This document shows, in pieces, positions 6,519 through 13,127 of a stretch of DNA of 13,187 nucleotides. The position numbers were made by a program, and so were the translations under genes. Source of the DNA: Curvibacter sp. (GTDB lineage Bacteria; Pseudomonadota; Gammaproteobacteria; Burkholderiales; Burkholderiaceae_C); assembly GCA_003500955.1 (NCBI GenBank), contig DNQP01000203.1:3839-17025 (forward strand), written 5' to 3'. The notes under the pieces are model-generated. The model worked only from the letters and a program-made list of their open reading frames with translations. It had not been told where the DNA came from and did no database searches. Positions within the stretch are counted from its first letter, which is position 1; every line of letters begins with the position of its first letter.

Positions 6519-7628
6519 TCAGGCCTGGACCACCCGGTTACGCCCGCCTTCCTTGGCGGCATAAAGCGCCTGGTCGGCCCGCTCCTTCAATCCAACGCCG
6601 GTTTCGTTGCGCTGCAAGGTGGCCGTGCCGATGCTCACCGTGATCGGCATGCCCGTCCAGTCCGCCTCGGCCACCAACACGCGCATACGCTCGGCCACGG
6701 CCAGGGCGCCCGCGGTATCGGTATTGGGCAGCAGCGCCGCGAACTCCTCGCCGCCGATGCGCGCCACGACGTCGATGCTGCGTGCCACCGCGCTCAGCTG
6801 ACGCGCCAGGGTCTGCAGCACCTTGTCACCTGCCGGGTGTCCGTACTGGTCGTTGACCTGCTTGAAATGATCCACATCGACGATGAGCAGGCTCAGGGGC
6901 GTGAGTCGGCGCTCGGCGATGGCCAGCTCCAGCTTGAGGGCATGCTCAAAGGCGCGCCGGTTATGCAGGCCGGTGAGACTGTCCGTGGTGGCCAACTCGG
7001 TCAATCGGCGGTTGAGCTCATCGACCTTCTGGATCTGCTCGATCAGCCTCTGGTTGCTGGCCTCGGCCCGGGCTACCGCCTGACGCAACTCGATCTCGCG
7101 TATGGCCGAGTGGGCCAGTTCGGTCAGCACATCGACATCCTGCTCGGACCACTGCTTGGGCTTGAAGTCGATGGCGCAGAAGCTGCCCAGCACGTGTCCT
7201 TCGGACGTCACCAGCGGGACGCCCGCATAGGCACGCACGCCCAGGGACTGGACGGTGGGCACGTCGCAGAATACGGACTCACGGGTCACGTCGTCGAGCA
7301 CCAGGGGGCCTTCGCTCATCAGCGCGTAGTGGCAGAAGGTGCGTCCCTCAAGCTGGCGCAAGGTGGCCAGAGGTTCCCCAAAGCCGTAGGCGCTCTTATA
7401 GAAGTCGCGCCCGCGATCCACCAGCGAGACAAAGGTGGCGGGCGAACCCGTGAGCTTGGCGGCCAGGCGGGTCAGTCGGTCAAAGCTCTCCTCCGGCGGC
7501 GTATCCAGCAGACCGGTGGCCTGGACGGCCTGCAGGCGCTGCTCGTCGTTCAGGCTAGCGTGCAGACGAGCGGGATCGGTGATACGGCGGGGTGCATCCA
7601 TGGGCGTCTGCAGGCGGACGCACCGCAT
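6519..7628 (-). CDS. GAF-domain diguanylate cyclase (GGDEF)
   Basis: This enzyme makes cyclic di-GMP from two GTP, controlling biofilm or motility decisions. No membrane segment or signal peptide is seen, so it is cytoplasmic. Of 369 residues, about 30-180 form a GAF sensor domain, about 181-213 a charged helical, coiled-coil-like linker, and about 214-369 the GGDEF domain. The active A-site is GGEEF (292-296), with the metal/GTP segment DVDHFKQVNDQYGH (251-264). The inhibitory I-site RxxD is intact (Arg283-Ser-Ile-Asp286), five residues before GGEEF, so product inhibition is expected. The start is uncertain between the ATG at 7628 and one at 7601, nine codons later; neither has a strong ribosome site. 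It appears independent of its catabolic neighbours. The GAF ligand is unknown. Confidence 0.92.
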   Translation of the reverse strand: MRCVRLQTPMDAPRRITDPARLHASLNDEQRLQAVQATGLLDTPPEESFDRLTRLAAKLTGSPATFVSLVDRGRDFYKSAYGFGEPLATLRQLEGRTFCHYALMSEGPLVLDDVTRESVFCDVPTVQSLGVRAYAGVPLVTSEGHVLGSFCAIDFKPKQWSEQDVDVLTELAHSAIREIELRQAVARAEASNQRLIEQIQKVDELNRRLTELATTDSLTGLHNRRAFEHALKLELAIAERRLTPLSLLIVDVDHFKQVNDQYGHPAGDKVLQTLARQLSAVARSIDVVARIGGEEFAALLPNTDTAGALAVAERMRVLVAEADWTGMPITVSIGTATLQRNETGVGLKERADQALYAAKEGGRNRVVQA

Positions 7629-7694
7629 CCGCCTGCACTTTCTTTATTGTTTGAGGTACCCATTGTGCCGGCTCGCGGAGGACCAGCGCCAGAA

Positions 7695-7713
7695 CCCCCG
7701 CTTCAGCCGGGGT
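7695..7713 (-). terminator. Possible weak terminator after the maleylacetate reductase operon
   Basis: On the minus strand, CCCCG (7712-7708) and CGGGG (7700-7696) form a 5-bp GC stem with a 7-nt loop, starting 2 bases after the reductase stop. Only a short TTC tract follows, so intrinsic termination would be inefficient and read-through into the diguanylate cyclase gene is possible. Confidence 0.35.
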
Positions 7714-7714
7714 C

Positions 7715-8776
7715 TCAGTCAACGGGTCGCCGGCCTTCCCAGGCGTTGTGCAGCAGCTCGCGGATCGCTGGGCGCTCCAGCGGGCGCGGGTTGGGGTACT
7801 GGTTCTGCAGCGCGATCTCGCAGGCGCGGTCCAGGTCGGCGGCCTGCACACCAAGCTCACGCAGGGCCACCGGCGCGCCGTTGTGCTTCGCCAGGTCATA
7901 GACCGCCTGCGCTGCCGAGGCGCCGCCAAGCGCGCGCCGGATGCGCACCATCGCCTGGGGCGCGTGCGCGCTGTTGTAGGCCAGGGCATGCGGCAGCACG
8001 ATGGTGTGGGTCTCGGCGTGCGGCAGGTTGAAGCTGCCGCCCAGGGTGTGGCAGAGCTTGTGGTGCAGCGCCATCCCCACATGGCCCAGCACGGTGCCAC
8101 AGAGCCAGGCGCCGTAGAGCGCGTCGCCACGCGCCTCGATATCGCGCGCATTCTTCACGATCGCCGGCAGCGCGCGGCCGAGCGCGGCGATGCCCTCCTC
8201 GGCCATCAGGTCCATGATGGGATTGCAGTCCACGGCGTACAGGCCTTCGGCCGCGTGGGCAATGGCGTTGATGCCGCTGGTCACGCTCAAGGGCACGGGC
8301 AGGCTCAGCGTGAGCTCGGGGTCATAGATCACGGTGCGCGGCAGCACGCGCAGGTCACGCCCGGTCTTCTTGAGACCGCCCTCGGTCAGGCCGTAGATGG
8401 GCGTCATCTCGGAGCCGGCATAGGTGGTGGGAATCGCCAGGATGGGCAGGCCTGAGTCAAGCGCGATGGCCTTGCCCAGGCCGGTGGTGGAACCGCCGCC
8501 GATGGCCACGGCGCAATCGGCGCCGAGCTGGCGCGCGACCTCGCGCGCCTCGCGCGCCGTCTCCAGCGGCACGTGCATGACGGCACGGTCGTACACGCCC
8601 GCGGCCCGCGCACCGAGCAGCTGGGCCACCTGCTCCGCCGACGCACGCTGCTCGGGCGTGCACAGCACCAGGGCCTTCTTCGCGCCCAGCGCGTCGATCT
8701 CCCGGGCGAGCTGCGACAGGGAACCGGCACCGAAGATGACGCGCGCGGGCTGGGCGGTGTAGACGAAAGGTTGCAA
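7715..8776 (-). CDS. Maleylacetate reductase (iron-ADH superfamily)
   Basis: This enzyme reduces maleylacetate to 3-oxoadipate with NAD(P)H, the step after hydroxyquinol or chlorocatechol ring cleavage, in the cytoplasm. The 353-residue product matches the family length. The Rossmann half has the nucleotide motif GGGSTTGLGKA (93-103) and the MAR-typical IPTTYAGSEMTPIYG (115-129). The C-terminal helical half carries His174, His239, His243 and His253. Where iron alcohol dehydrogenases have a metal-binding Asp, this protein has Asn170 (SGINAIAHAAEGLY), a known hallmark of maleylacetate reductases, which work without iron. The start is TTG at 8776: GGAG sits 7 nt upstream, and the first residues MQPFVY fit the family's opening. 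It is last in the run, 21 bp after the preceding dehydrogenase. Its substrate is produced by the dioxygenase encoded 5 kb away. Confidence 0.93.
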   Translation of the reverse strand: MQPFVYTAQPARVIFGAGSLSQLAREIDALGAKKALVLCTPEQRASAEQVAQLLGARAAGVYDRAVMHVPLETAREAREVARQLGADCAVAIGGGSTTGLGKAIALDSGLPILAIPTTYAGSEMTPIYGLTEGGLKKTGRDLRVLPRTVIYDPELTLSLPVPLSVTSGINAIAHAAEGLYAVDCNPIMDLMAEEGIAALGRALPAIVKNARDIEARGDALYGAWLCGTVLGHVGMALHHKLCHTLGGSFNLPHAETHTIVLPHALAYNSAHAPQAMVRIRRALGGASAAQAVYDLAKHNGAPVALRELGVQAADLDRACEIALQNQYPNPRPLERPAIRELLHNAWEGRRPVD

Positions 8777-8797
8777 GACGAAACTCCGGTTCGGGGA

Positions 8798-9673
8798 TCA
8801 GGGCGTGCCGGGCAGGCGTGCGTCCTGCTCCAGCACCTTGAGGATGGCAGCATAGTCCTCCTGCCCCAGGCCGCGCGCCAGCGCCTCGTGCATGAGGCCC
8901 TGGGTCAGGGTGGTCTGCGGCAGGGGCGCATCTACGACACTGCCCGCACCGAGGATCAGGTCCAGGTCCTTGATCATCTGCTCGACGGTGAAGGTGGGCG
9001 TGAAGTCGCGCTGCGCCAGCTGCACGGACTTGGCCTTGAGGATGGGCGAGGCCACGGCGCTGGCCGTGAGCACCTGCCACATGGCCTGCCAGTCCAGCCC
9101 ACCCTTGCGACCCAGGGTCAGGGCCTCGGCCAGCATGGCGCTGGTCTGCGCGATCATGAGGTTGACGACCAGCTTCATCAGGCGCGCCTGCTCGGCATCG
9201 CCCAGATAGAACTGGTTCGGGCCCAGGCGTTCGAGCAATGGCAGCATGCGGTCATAGCCCGCGCGCGGCCCCGAGGCCAGCACCGTCAGCTGGGCCGCCT
9301 CGGCCATCTTGTTGTTGCCGGAGACAGCGGTGCGCACATAGACGATGCCCTGGGCCTCCAGCACCTGGGCCACCTGGGCCGAGGCCTGGGGCGAGACCGT
9401 GCTGGTGTCCACATAGGTGGTGCCGGGCCGGGCCGCGCCGGCCAGCACGGCCGCCACGGCGCGCAGCGCCCCGTCATGGGGCAGCGAGGAGAAGACCCCA
9501 TGGGCCGCGGCCATGGCCTGTCGCTCGTCTTCAACCACCGTCAAGCCCTGCTGGCGTGCGAGCGCGAGCCGCTCGGCACTCGGGTCGCTGACGGTGAGTT
9601 CATGGCCGGCCGCCGCCAGGTGGCCCGCCATGGGCAGGCCCATCTTGCCGACGCCGCAGAAGTGGATCTTCAC
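8798..9673 (-). CDS. NAD(P)-dependent beta-hydroxyacid dehydrogenase (HIBADH/GarR family), copy 2
   Basis: This is a soluble oxidoreductase of the 3-hydroxyisobutyrate/tartronate-semialdehyde family, which interconverts beta-hydroxyacids and semialdehydes with NAD(P). Its actual substrate is unknown. The 291-residue product has the N-terminal Rossmann motif GVGKMG (7-12), the DTSTVSP segment (89-95), the substrate-binding loop AVSGNNKMAEAAQL (116-129), the catalytic Lys167 (RLMKLVVN) with Asn171, and the all-helical C-terminal half. The loop reads SGN where most family members have SGG. It starts with GTG at 9673, 16 bp after the Bug receptor stop, and is followed 21 bp later by maleylacetate reductase, so these are likely cotranscribed. 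A second family member, with the same SGN change, opens the same gene run at 13000. Confidence 0.88.
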   Translation of the reverse strand: MKIHFCGVGKMGLPMAGHLAAAGHELTVSDPSAERLALARQQGLTVVEDERQAMAAAHGVFSSLPHDGALRAVAAVLAGAARPGTTYVDTSTVSPQASAQVAQVLEAQGIVYVRTAVSGNNKMAEAAQLTVLASGPRAGYDRMLPLLERLGPNQFYLGDAEQARLMKLVVNLMIAQTSAMLAEALTLGRKGGLDWQAMWQVLTASAVASPILKAKSVQLAQRDFTPTFTVEQMIKDLDLILGAGSVVDAPLPQTTLTQGLMHEALARGLGQEDYAAILKVLEQDARLPGTP

Positions 9674-9689
9674 GCTGCCACCCGTCCCT

Positions 9690-10646
9690 TCACTGCGCCT
9701 TCAAGCCCGCGACCTTGACGATGCGCGCGGCCACCTCCATCTCGCTCTTGATATAGGCATTGAAGGCCTCGGGCGACATGGGCATGGGATCGGCACCGAG
9801 CTTGGCCATGCGCTCCTTGAGCTCGGGGCTGTTGAGCGCCTTGAGCGCCTCTTCGTTGAGCTTCTTCACCACGGCCGCGGGCGTGGCCGCGGGCACGATC
9901 ATGCCGACCCACAGGGTGTAGTCCGAATCGGGCAGACCGGCCTCGATGCTGGTGGGCACCTCGGGCAGGGTGGACGCGCGGGTCTTGGTGCTGACCGACA
10001 GCGCCTGCAGGCGGCCGTCCCTGATCAGCGGCAGGGCCGAGGCCAGCGGGGCGAAGAACCAGTCGTTGGAGCCGCCGATGACGTTGTTCATCGCATCGGG
10101 CGTGCCTTTGTAGGGCACGTGCAGGGCGTCGAGGCCGGCCTGCAGGCGGAAAATCTCGGCGTTCATGTGCGTGCCGCTGCCCACACCGGCCGAGGCGTAG
10201 TTCATCCTGCCCGGCTGGGCCTTGACCGCGGCAATCATCTCGGCCTGGGTCTTCCAGCCCTTGTTCGGGTGCACGACCAGCACATTGGGGAGGCCCGCCA
10301 GCGCGGTCACACCCGTGAGATCGCGCAGCGTGTCATAGCCCGGGTTGGCGTACAGCGCAGGGTTGAGCGCGTGGGCCGAGGAATGCACGAGCACGGTATA
10401 GCCGTCGGCCTCGCTCTTGGCCACCTGGGCCGCGGCGATGGTGCCGCCGGCGCCGAGCTTGTTCTCGATCACGATGGGCTGGCCCATGCTGCGGCCCATG
10501 GCCTCGCCCACGGTACGCGCCACGATGTCGGTGGCACTGCCCGCGGTGAAGGGCACGACGAACTTGATGGGCTTGCTCGGATAGGCCTGGGCCCACACCG
10601 AGCCGGCGAGCAGCAGCGAGGCTGCCAGGGTCAAGATGCGCTTCAT
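9690..10646 (-). CDS. Bug-family periplasmic solute-binding protein (tripartite tricarboxylate receptor)
   Basis: This is a periplasmic receptor of the TctC/Bug family, which binds carboxylates and related small molecules and is greatly expanded in Burkholderiales. The 318-residue length is typical. It has a clear signal peptide: MKR, hydrophobic 4-17, and a VWA-Q or AQA cleavage site near 19-21. The mature protein begins YPSKPIKFVVPFTAGSATD (22-40), the Bug opening loop with Asp40 that contacts ligand. Further family segments are ENKLGAGGT (61-69) and PYKGTPDAMNNVIGG. No TctA or TctB membrane subunit is in the window, so it is an orphan receptor here, as most Bug proteins are. It sits between the amidohydrolase and the second dehydrogenase, which suggests its ligand is the substrate of those enzymes. 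The ribosome site is AAGGAG. Confidence 0.93.
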   Translation of the reverse strand: MKRILTLAASLLLAGSVWAQAYPSKPIKFVVPFTAGSATDIVARTVGEAMGRSMGQPIVIENKLGAGGTIAAAQVAKSEADGYTVLVHSSAHALNPALYANPGYDTLRDLTGVTALAGLPNVLVVHPNKGWKTQAEMIAAVKAQPGRMNYASAGVGSGTHMNAEIFRLQAGLDALHVPYKGTPDAMNNVIGGSNDWFFAPLASALPLIRDGRLQALSVSTKTRASTLPEVPTSIEAGLPDSDYTLWVGMIVPAATPAAVVKKLNEEALKALNSPELKERMAKLGADPMPMSPEAFNAYIKSEMEVAARIVKVAGLKAQ

Positions 10647-10660
10647 GTCTGTCTCCTTGT
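10644..10660 (-). promoter_or_regulatory. Ribosome binding site and leader of the Bug receptor gene
   Basis: The minus-strand leader ACAAGGAGACAGACATG is identical over 17 bases to that of the DctP gene at 1773-1789. The 82-bp gap to the amidohydrolase stop upstream holds no other clear promoter or terminator. Confidence 0.7.
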
Positions 10661-10728
10661 GTTGTTACGTGGGGGAACACACTGGCGACCCTGCACCCTG
10701 CGGGCGCGGGCCGCTTTTCTTCTTCTAA

Positions 10729-12069
10729 CTAACGCGACAGCCCCAGGGCTGTCGTGATCTTGCGGCCCGAGGCCTGCAGGGCGGCCAGCTTCGGGGCCAG
10801 GTCCACGCCGAGCAGCTGGCCCTGGCGCTTCTTCCAGCGGCCGGCCACCATCACGCTGTCGATATTGGCCAGCGTGGTCTGCATCACCACCGTGCTAACC
10901 GGGTCGTGCACCGGCTGCATGTTCAGATCGTCGGCGCGGATCAGCACCAGATCAGCCTGCTTGCCCGCGGCCAGGGTGCCGATGCGGTCGAGCTGGCCCA
11001 GCATGCGCGCGCCTTCCACCGTGACCCACTGCAGCGCCTCGCGCGTGGTGATGGTGGAGGTAGGCGGGATGCTGCCGTGTGCTTCGCGGTAGGCCACGTT
11101 GTCCAGGCTACGCTGCATGCCCAGGGCGACGCGGGCCTGGGTGAGCATGTCACCGCCGAGCACGCTCTCCAGGTCGGCGCCCAGCGAAGGCGCCTTGCCC
11201 AGTGCACGCAGACGGCCCGTGATCGGGTGGCCGTGACCTTGGGTCATCTCGTTCTCGGCCGCCGCCGAGAAACTCATGCCCAGATCACAGAAGCGCTTGA
11301 GCTGTACGTCGCTGAGCGCGTGGCCGTGCACGATGTTGATCTGCGGGCCCAGCAGGCCCGCGGCCTCGAGCCTTGCCCAGCCCTCGGGCGTGCGCGCTGC
11401 GCCGCCGCCCTGGTGCAGCGAGCCCACGACGCCCAGCTCCTGGACCATGCGGAAATCGTGCAGGGCCACCTCCAGCGTGGAATAGTGCGGGCCCAATACG
11501 GCGGCGTGCACGCTGAGCAGCGCACGGCCTTGATGGGCCTTCAGCAGACGCTCGACCTCGGCACGGGGATGCGGTACCTCCCAGAACGGCCGCTCGCCCG
11601 GCTTGGGATCGGGCTTGGGCGTGCCGTGGAAAAAGGCCGCGCGGATGCCGGACTCCAGCAAGCCCTGGATGGCCGCGTCGTTGTGCGCCGGCGTCTTGTT
11701 GTTGTGGCACCAGTCGGCCAGCGTGGTCGTGCCGCAGTTGAGCTGGTTGAGCGCGCCCACCAGGGTGGCGATGTAGAGGTCCTGCGGTTCGAACACCGTG
11801 GCCAGGCCCGCGTGCATCTTCTGGAAGTACTCCAGCAGCGTCCAGTTGGCCGCCAGCCCGCGCAGCGCAGTCTGCCAGGTGTGCATGTGCGCGTTGACCA
11901 GACCCGGGATGAGGATGCAACCGGTGGCGTCCACCACCTGGGCGTCGTCGACATGCAGCGCGGGCGCGATCTCGGTGATCGTGTCGCCCGTCACCAGCAG
12001 GTCGGCGCGCGGCAGGTCGCCCTGCGCGTCCAGGGTGATGACGGTGGCGCCGCGGATCAGGGTGCGCAT
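10729..12069 (-). CDS. Amidohydrolase-superfamily enzyme, ATZ/TRZ (chlorohydrolase/deaminase) clade
   Basis: This metal-dependent hydrolase has a TIM-barrel fold. Relatives deaminate or hydrolyse N-heterocycles (triazines, guanine, cytosine, cyclic amides); the substrate here is unknown. In the 446 residues: N-terminal beta domain, then HxH at His61-His63 (PGLVNAHMHTW), His188/His195 (SVHAAVLGPHYS, substrate region), metal ligand His219 (SLHQGG), HGHALSD with His248/His250, and metal ligand Asp299 (LGADLES). The C-terminal GTLAAGKQADLVLI (364-377) is the usual barrel-closing segment. The metal set is complete, but the Glu normally three residues after the third-site His (HxxE) is Gly222, so proton transfer may differ from the deaminases. 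The ATG at 12069 lies 7 bp after the stop of the upstream dehydrogenase, which indicates tight coupling. It is not the amidohydrolase-2 type of gamma-resorcylate decarboxylase. Confidence 0.88.
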   Translation of the reverse strand: MRTLIRGATVITLDAQGDLPRADLLVTGDTITEIAPALHVDDAQVVDATGCILIPGLVNAHMHTWQTALRGLAANWTLLEYFQKMHAGLATVFEPQDLYIATLVGALNQLNCGTTTLADWCHNNKTPAHNDAAIQGLLESGIRAAFFHGTPKPDPKPGERPFWEVPHPRAEVERLLKAHQGRALLSVHAAVLGPHYSTLEVALHDFRMVQELGVVGSLHQGGGAARTPEGWARLEAAGLLGPQINIVHGHALSDVQLKRFCDLGMSFSAAAENEMTQGHGHPITGRLRALGKAPSLGADLESVLGGDMLTQARVALGMQRSLDNVAYREAHGSIPPTSTITTREALQWVTVEGARMLGQLDRIGTLAAGKQADLVLIRADDLNMQPVHDPVSTVVMQTTLANIDSVMVAGRWKKRQGQLLGVDLAPKLAALQASGRKITTALGLSR

Positions 12070-12076
12070 GGCCGCT

Positions 12077-13000
12077 TCAGCTGCTCAGGCCGTCGCCAAT
12101 CTGCAGATTCAAGGGCTTGATCTGCAGCCCTGAGTCCTTGGCCGTCTCGTCGAGCAGGATGGCGAAGTCCACGTTGTCCAGACCGTGGCCCACCATGCGG
12201 GCGATGGATTCGCGTGTCGCCGCCGCCGCCGGCATGGGTACGCCGTGCGCCTTGGCCGCACCCATGCCCAGGTCCATGTCCTTGAGCAGCAGCTTGGGCG
12301 TGAAGGTCACCTGATCCCAGTTGAGGTTGCACAGCACGGGCGTTTTGTAGCGTGTGTACATGGAGCCCAGCACCGAGTCGTTGATGCTCTCCAGGAAGAC
12401 GTTGCGCGGGATGCCGGCCTTCTCGGCCAGCACGGTGATCTCGCACAGGTTCTGGATGATGACGCCGAACATGGTGTTGTGCGCGATCTTCCAGATCCGG
12501 GCGAGTTCGCCCTCGCCCACCCACATGGTCTTGCGCGACATGGCCTGCAGATAGGGCTCGGCCATCTCGTAGAGCGGCTTCGGGCCCGAGGCCACGACCA
12601 GCAGCTTGCCGGCCTTGGCCACCTTGGCGTTACCCGAGACCGGGGCGCAGAGGTAGGCCACGCCCAGGCCTTCGAGCTGGGCACGGATCTCGGCCGAGCC
12701 CTCCTGCGAGATGGAGGAGCTGTCCACCACCACCTGCGGTTTCTTGGCGCCCGTCACCAGGCCCCCCGGGCCGAACAGCACTTCCTTGAGGTCGTCGGTG
12801 GTGGAGACCATGGTGAAGACCACGTCGCAGCTGGCGAGGTCGATCTTGTTCGCTTCGATCGTGGCGCCGTACTCGGCCAGGTGCGCCGCCTTGGAGGCAG
12901 TGCGGTTCCAGACCTGGACCGCGTGGCCCGCCTTCAGCAGCTTGGTGACCATGGCCTCGCCCATACGGCCCAGGCCGATCCAGCCGATCTTCTTGCTCAT
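12077..13000 (-). CDS. NAD(P)-dependent beta-hydroxyacid dehydrogenase (HIBADH/GarR family), copy 1
   Basis: This first gene of the run encodes a soluble beta-hydroxyacid dehydrogenase of the same family as the gene at 8798-9673. The 307-residue product has GLGRMG (9-14), the DSSSISQ segment (93-99), the substrate loop PVSGNAKVAKAGKL (120-133), catalytic Lys171 (RIWKIAHN) and Asn175. I start it at the ATG at 13000 because a GAGGAGA ribosome site lies just upstream and the Rossmann strand then begins at residue 4; reading on to 13156 would run through promoter and terminator sequence. It ends 7 bp before the amidohydrolase ATG, so the two are translationally linked, and the dehydrogenase plausibly acts on the hydrolase's product (inference). 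Its substrate is unknown. Low identity to copy 2 outside motifs argues against a recent duplication. Confidence 0.9.
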   Translation of the reverse strand: MSKKIGWIGLGRMGEAMVTKLLKAGHAVQVWNRTASKAAHLAEYGATIEANKIDLASCDVVFTMVSTTDDLKEVLFGPGGLVTGAKKPQVVVDSSSISQEGSAEIRAQLEGLGVAYLCAPVSGNAKVAKAGKLLVVASGPKPLYEMAEPYLQAMSRKTMWVGEGELARIWKIAHNTMFGVIIQNLCEITVLAEKAGIPRNVFLESINDSVLGSMYTRYKTPVLCNLNWDQVTFTPKLLLKDMDLGMGAAKAHGVPMPAAAATRESIARMVGHGLDNVDFAILLDETAKDSGLQIKPLNLQIGDGLSS

Positions 13001-13025
13001 CGTGTCTCTCCTCGGGTCTCTGTGG

Positions 13026-13052
13026 TTGTCCAAGCCTTGCAGTGTTGGACAA
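13026..13052. promoter_or_regulatory. Perfect 8-bp dyad TTGTCCAA-N11-TTGGACAA
   Basis: The two perfect 8-bp arms (13026-13033 and 13045-13052) are centred 19 bp apart, about two helical turns, as expected for a dimeric regulator. The site lies 25-52 bp upstream of the first dehydrogenase ATG, in the leader or core promoter, where binding would probably repress, or where the RNA could fold into a hairpin. No copy was noticed in the divergent promoter at 2669-2802. Confidence 0.55.
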
Positions 13053-13089
13053 AGCCGCCGCCGGTACAAGGCGGCCCCGGGGAAATCAG

Positions 13090-13106
13090 TTTTCCGATGA
13101 GCGAAA
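13090..13106. promoter_or_regulatory. Putative LysR operator, copy 2 (TTTTCCG-N3-AGCGAAA)
   Basis: TTTTCCGATGAGCGAAA matches the motif at 2752-2768 in both 7-bp flanks and differs only in the central three bases. It lies 89 bp upstream of the first dehydrogenase start, close to the 83 bp seen for the dioxygenase, in the same orientation relative to the minus-strand operon. Its A-run merges with the T-tract of the thiolase terminator. Confidence 0.5.
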
Positions 13107-13127
13107 AAAAGCCGGGCGGAGCCCGGC
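13104..13127 (-). terminator. Rho-independent terminator of the thiolase gene
   Basis: On the minus strand, GCCGGGC (13127-13121), a 3-nt loop and GCCCGGC (13117-13111) form a perfect 7-bp stem followed by seven T (13110-13104). It stands 21 bp after the thiolase stop, so transcription from the right should end here and the dehydrogenase operon needs its own promoter in 13001-13103. Confidence 0.88.

Noticed and set aside
10729..12069. Amidohydrolase as a gamma-resorcylate (2,6-dihydroxybenzoate) decarboxylase, which would fit the hydroxyquinol route
   Set aside because: Those decarboxylases are shorter amidohydrolase-2 family proteins; this one has the N-terminal beta domain, PGLVNAHMHTW and GKQADLVLI features of the ATZ/TRZ hydrolase/deaminase clade.
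13054..13075. GCCGCC/GGCGGC inverted repeat as a terminator or riboswitch
   Set aside because: It is a short, purely GC arm pair without a T-tract, of a kind expected by chance in this base composition; no riboswitch consensus is visible.
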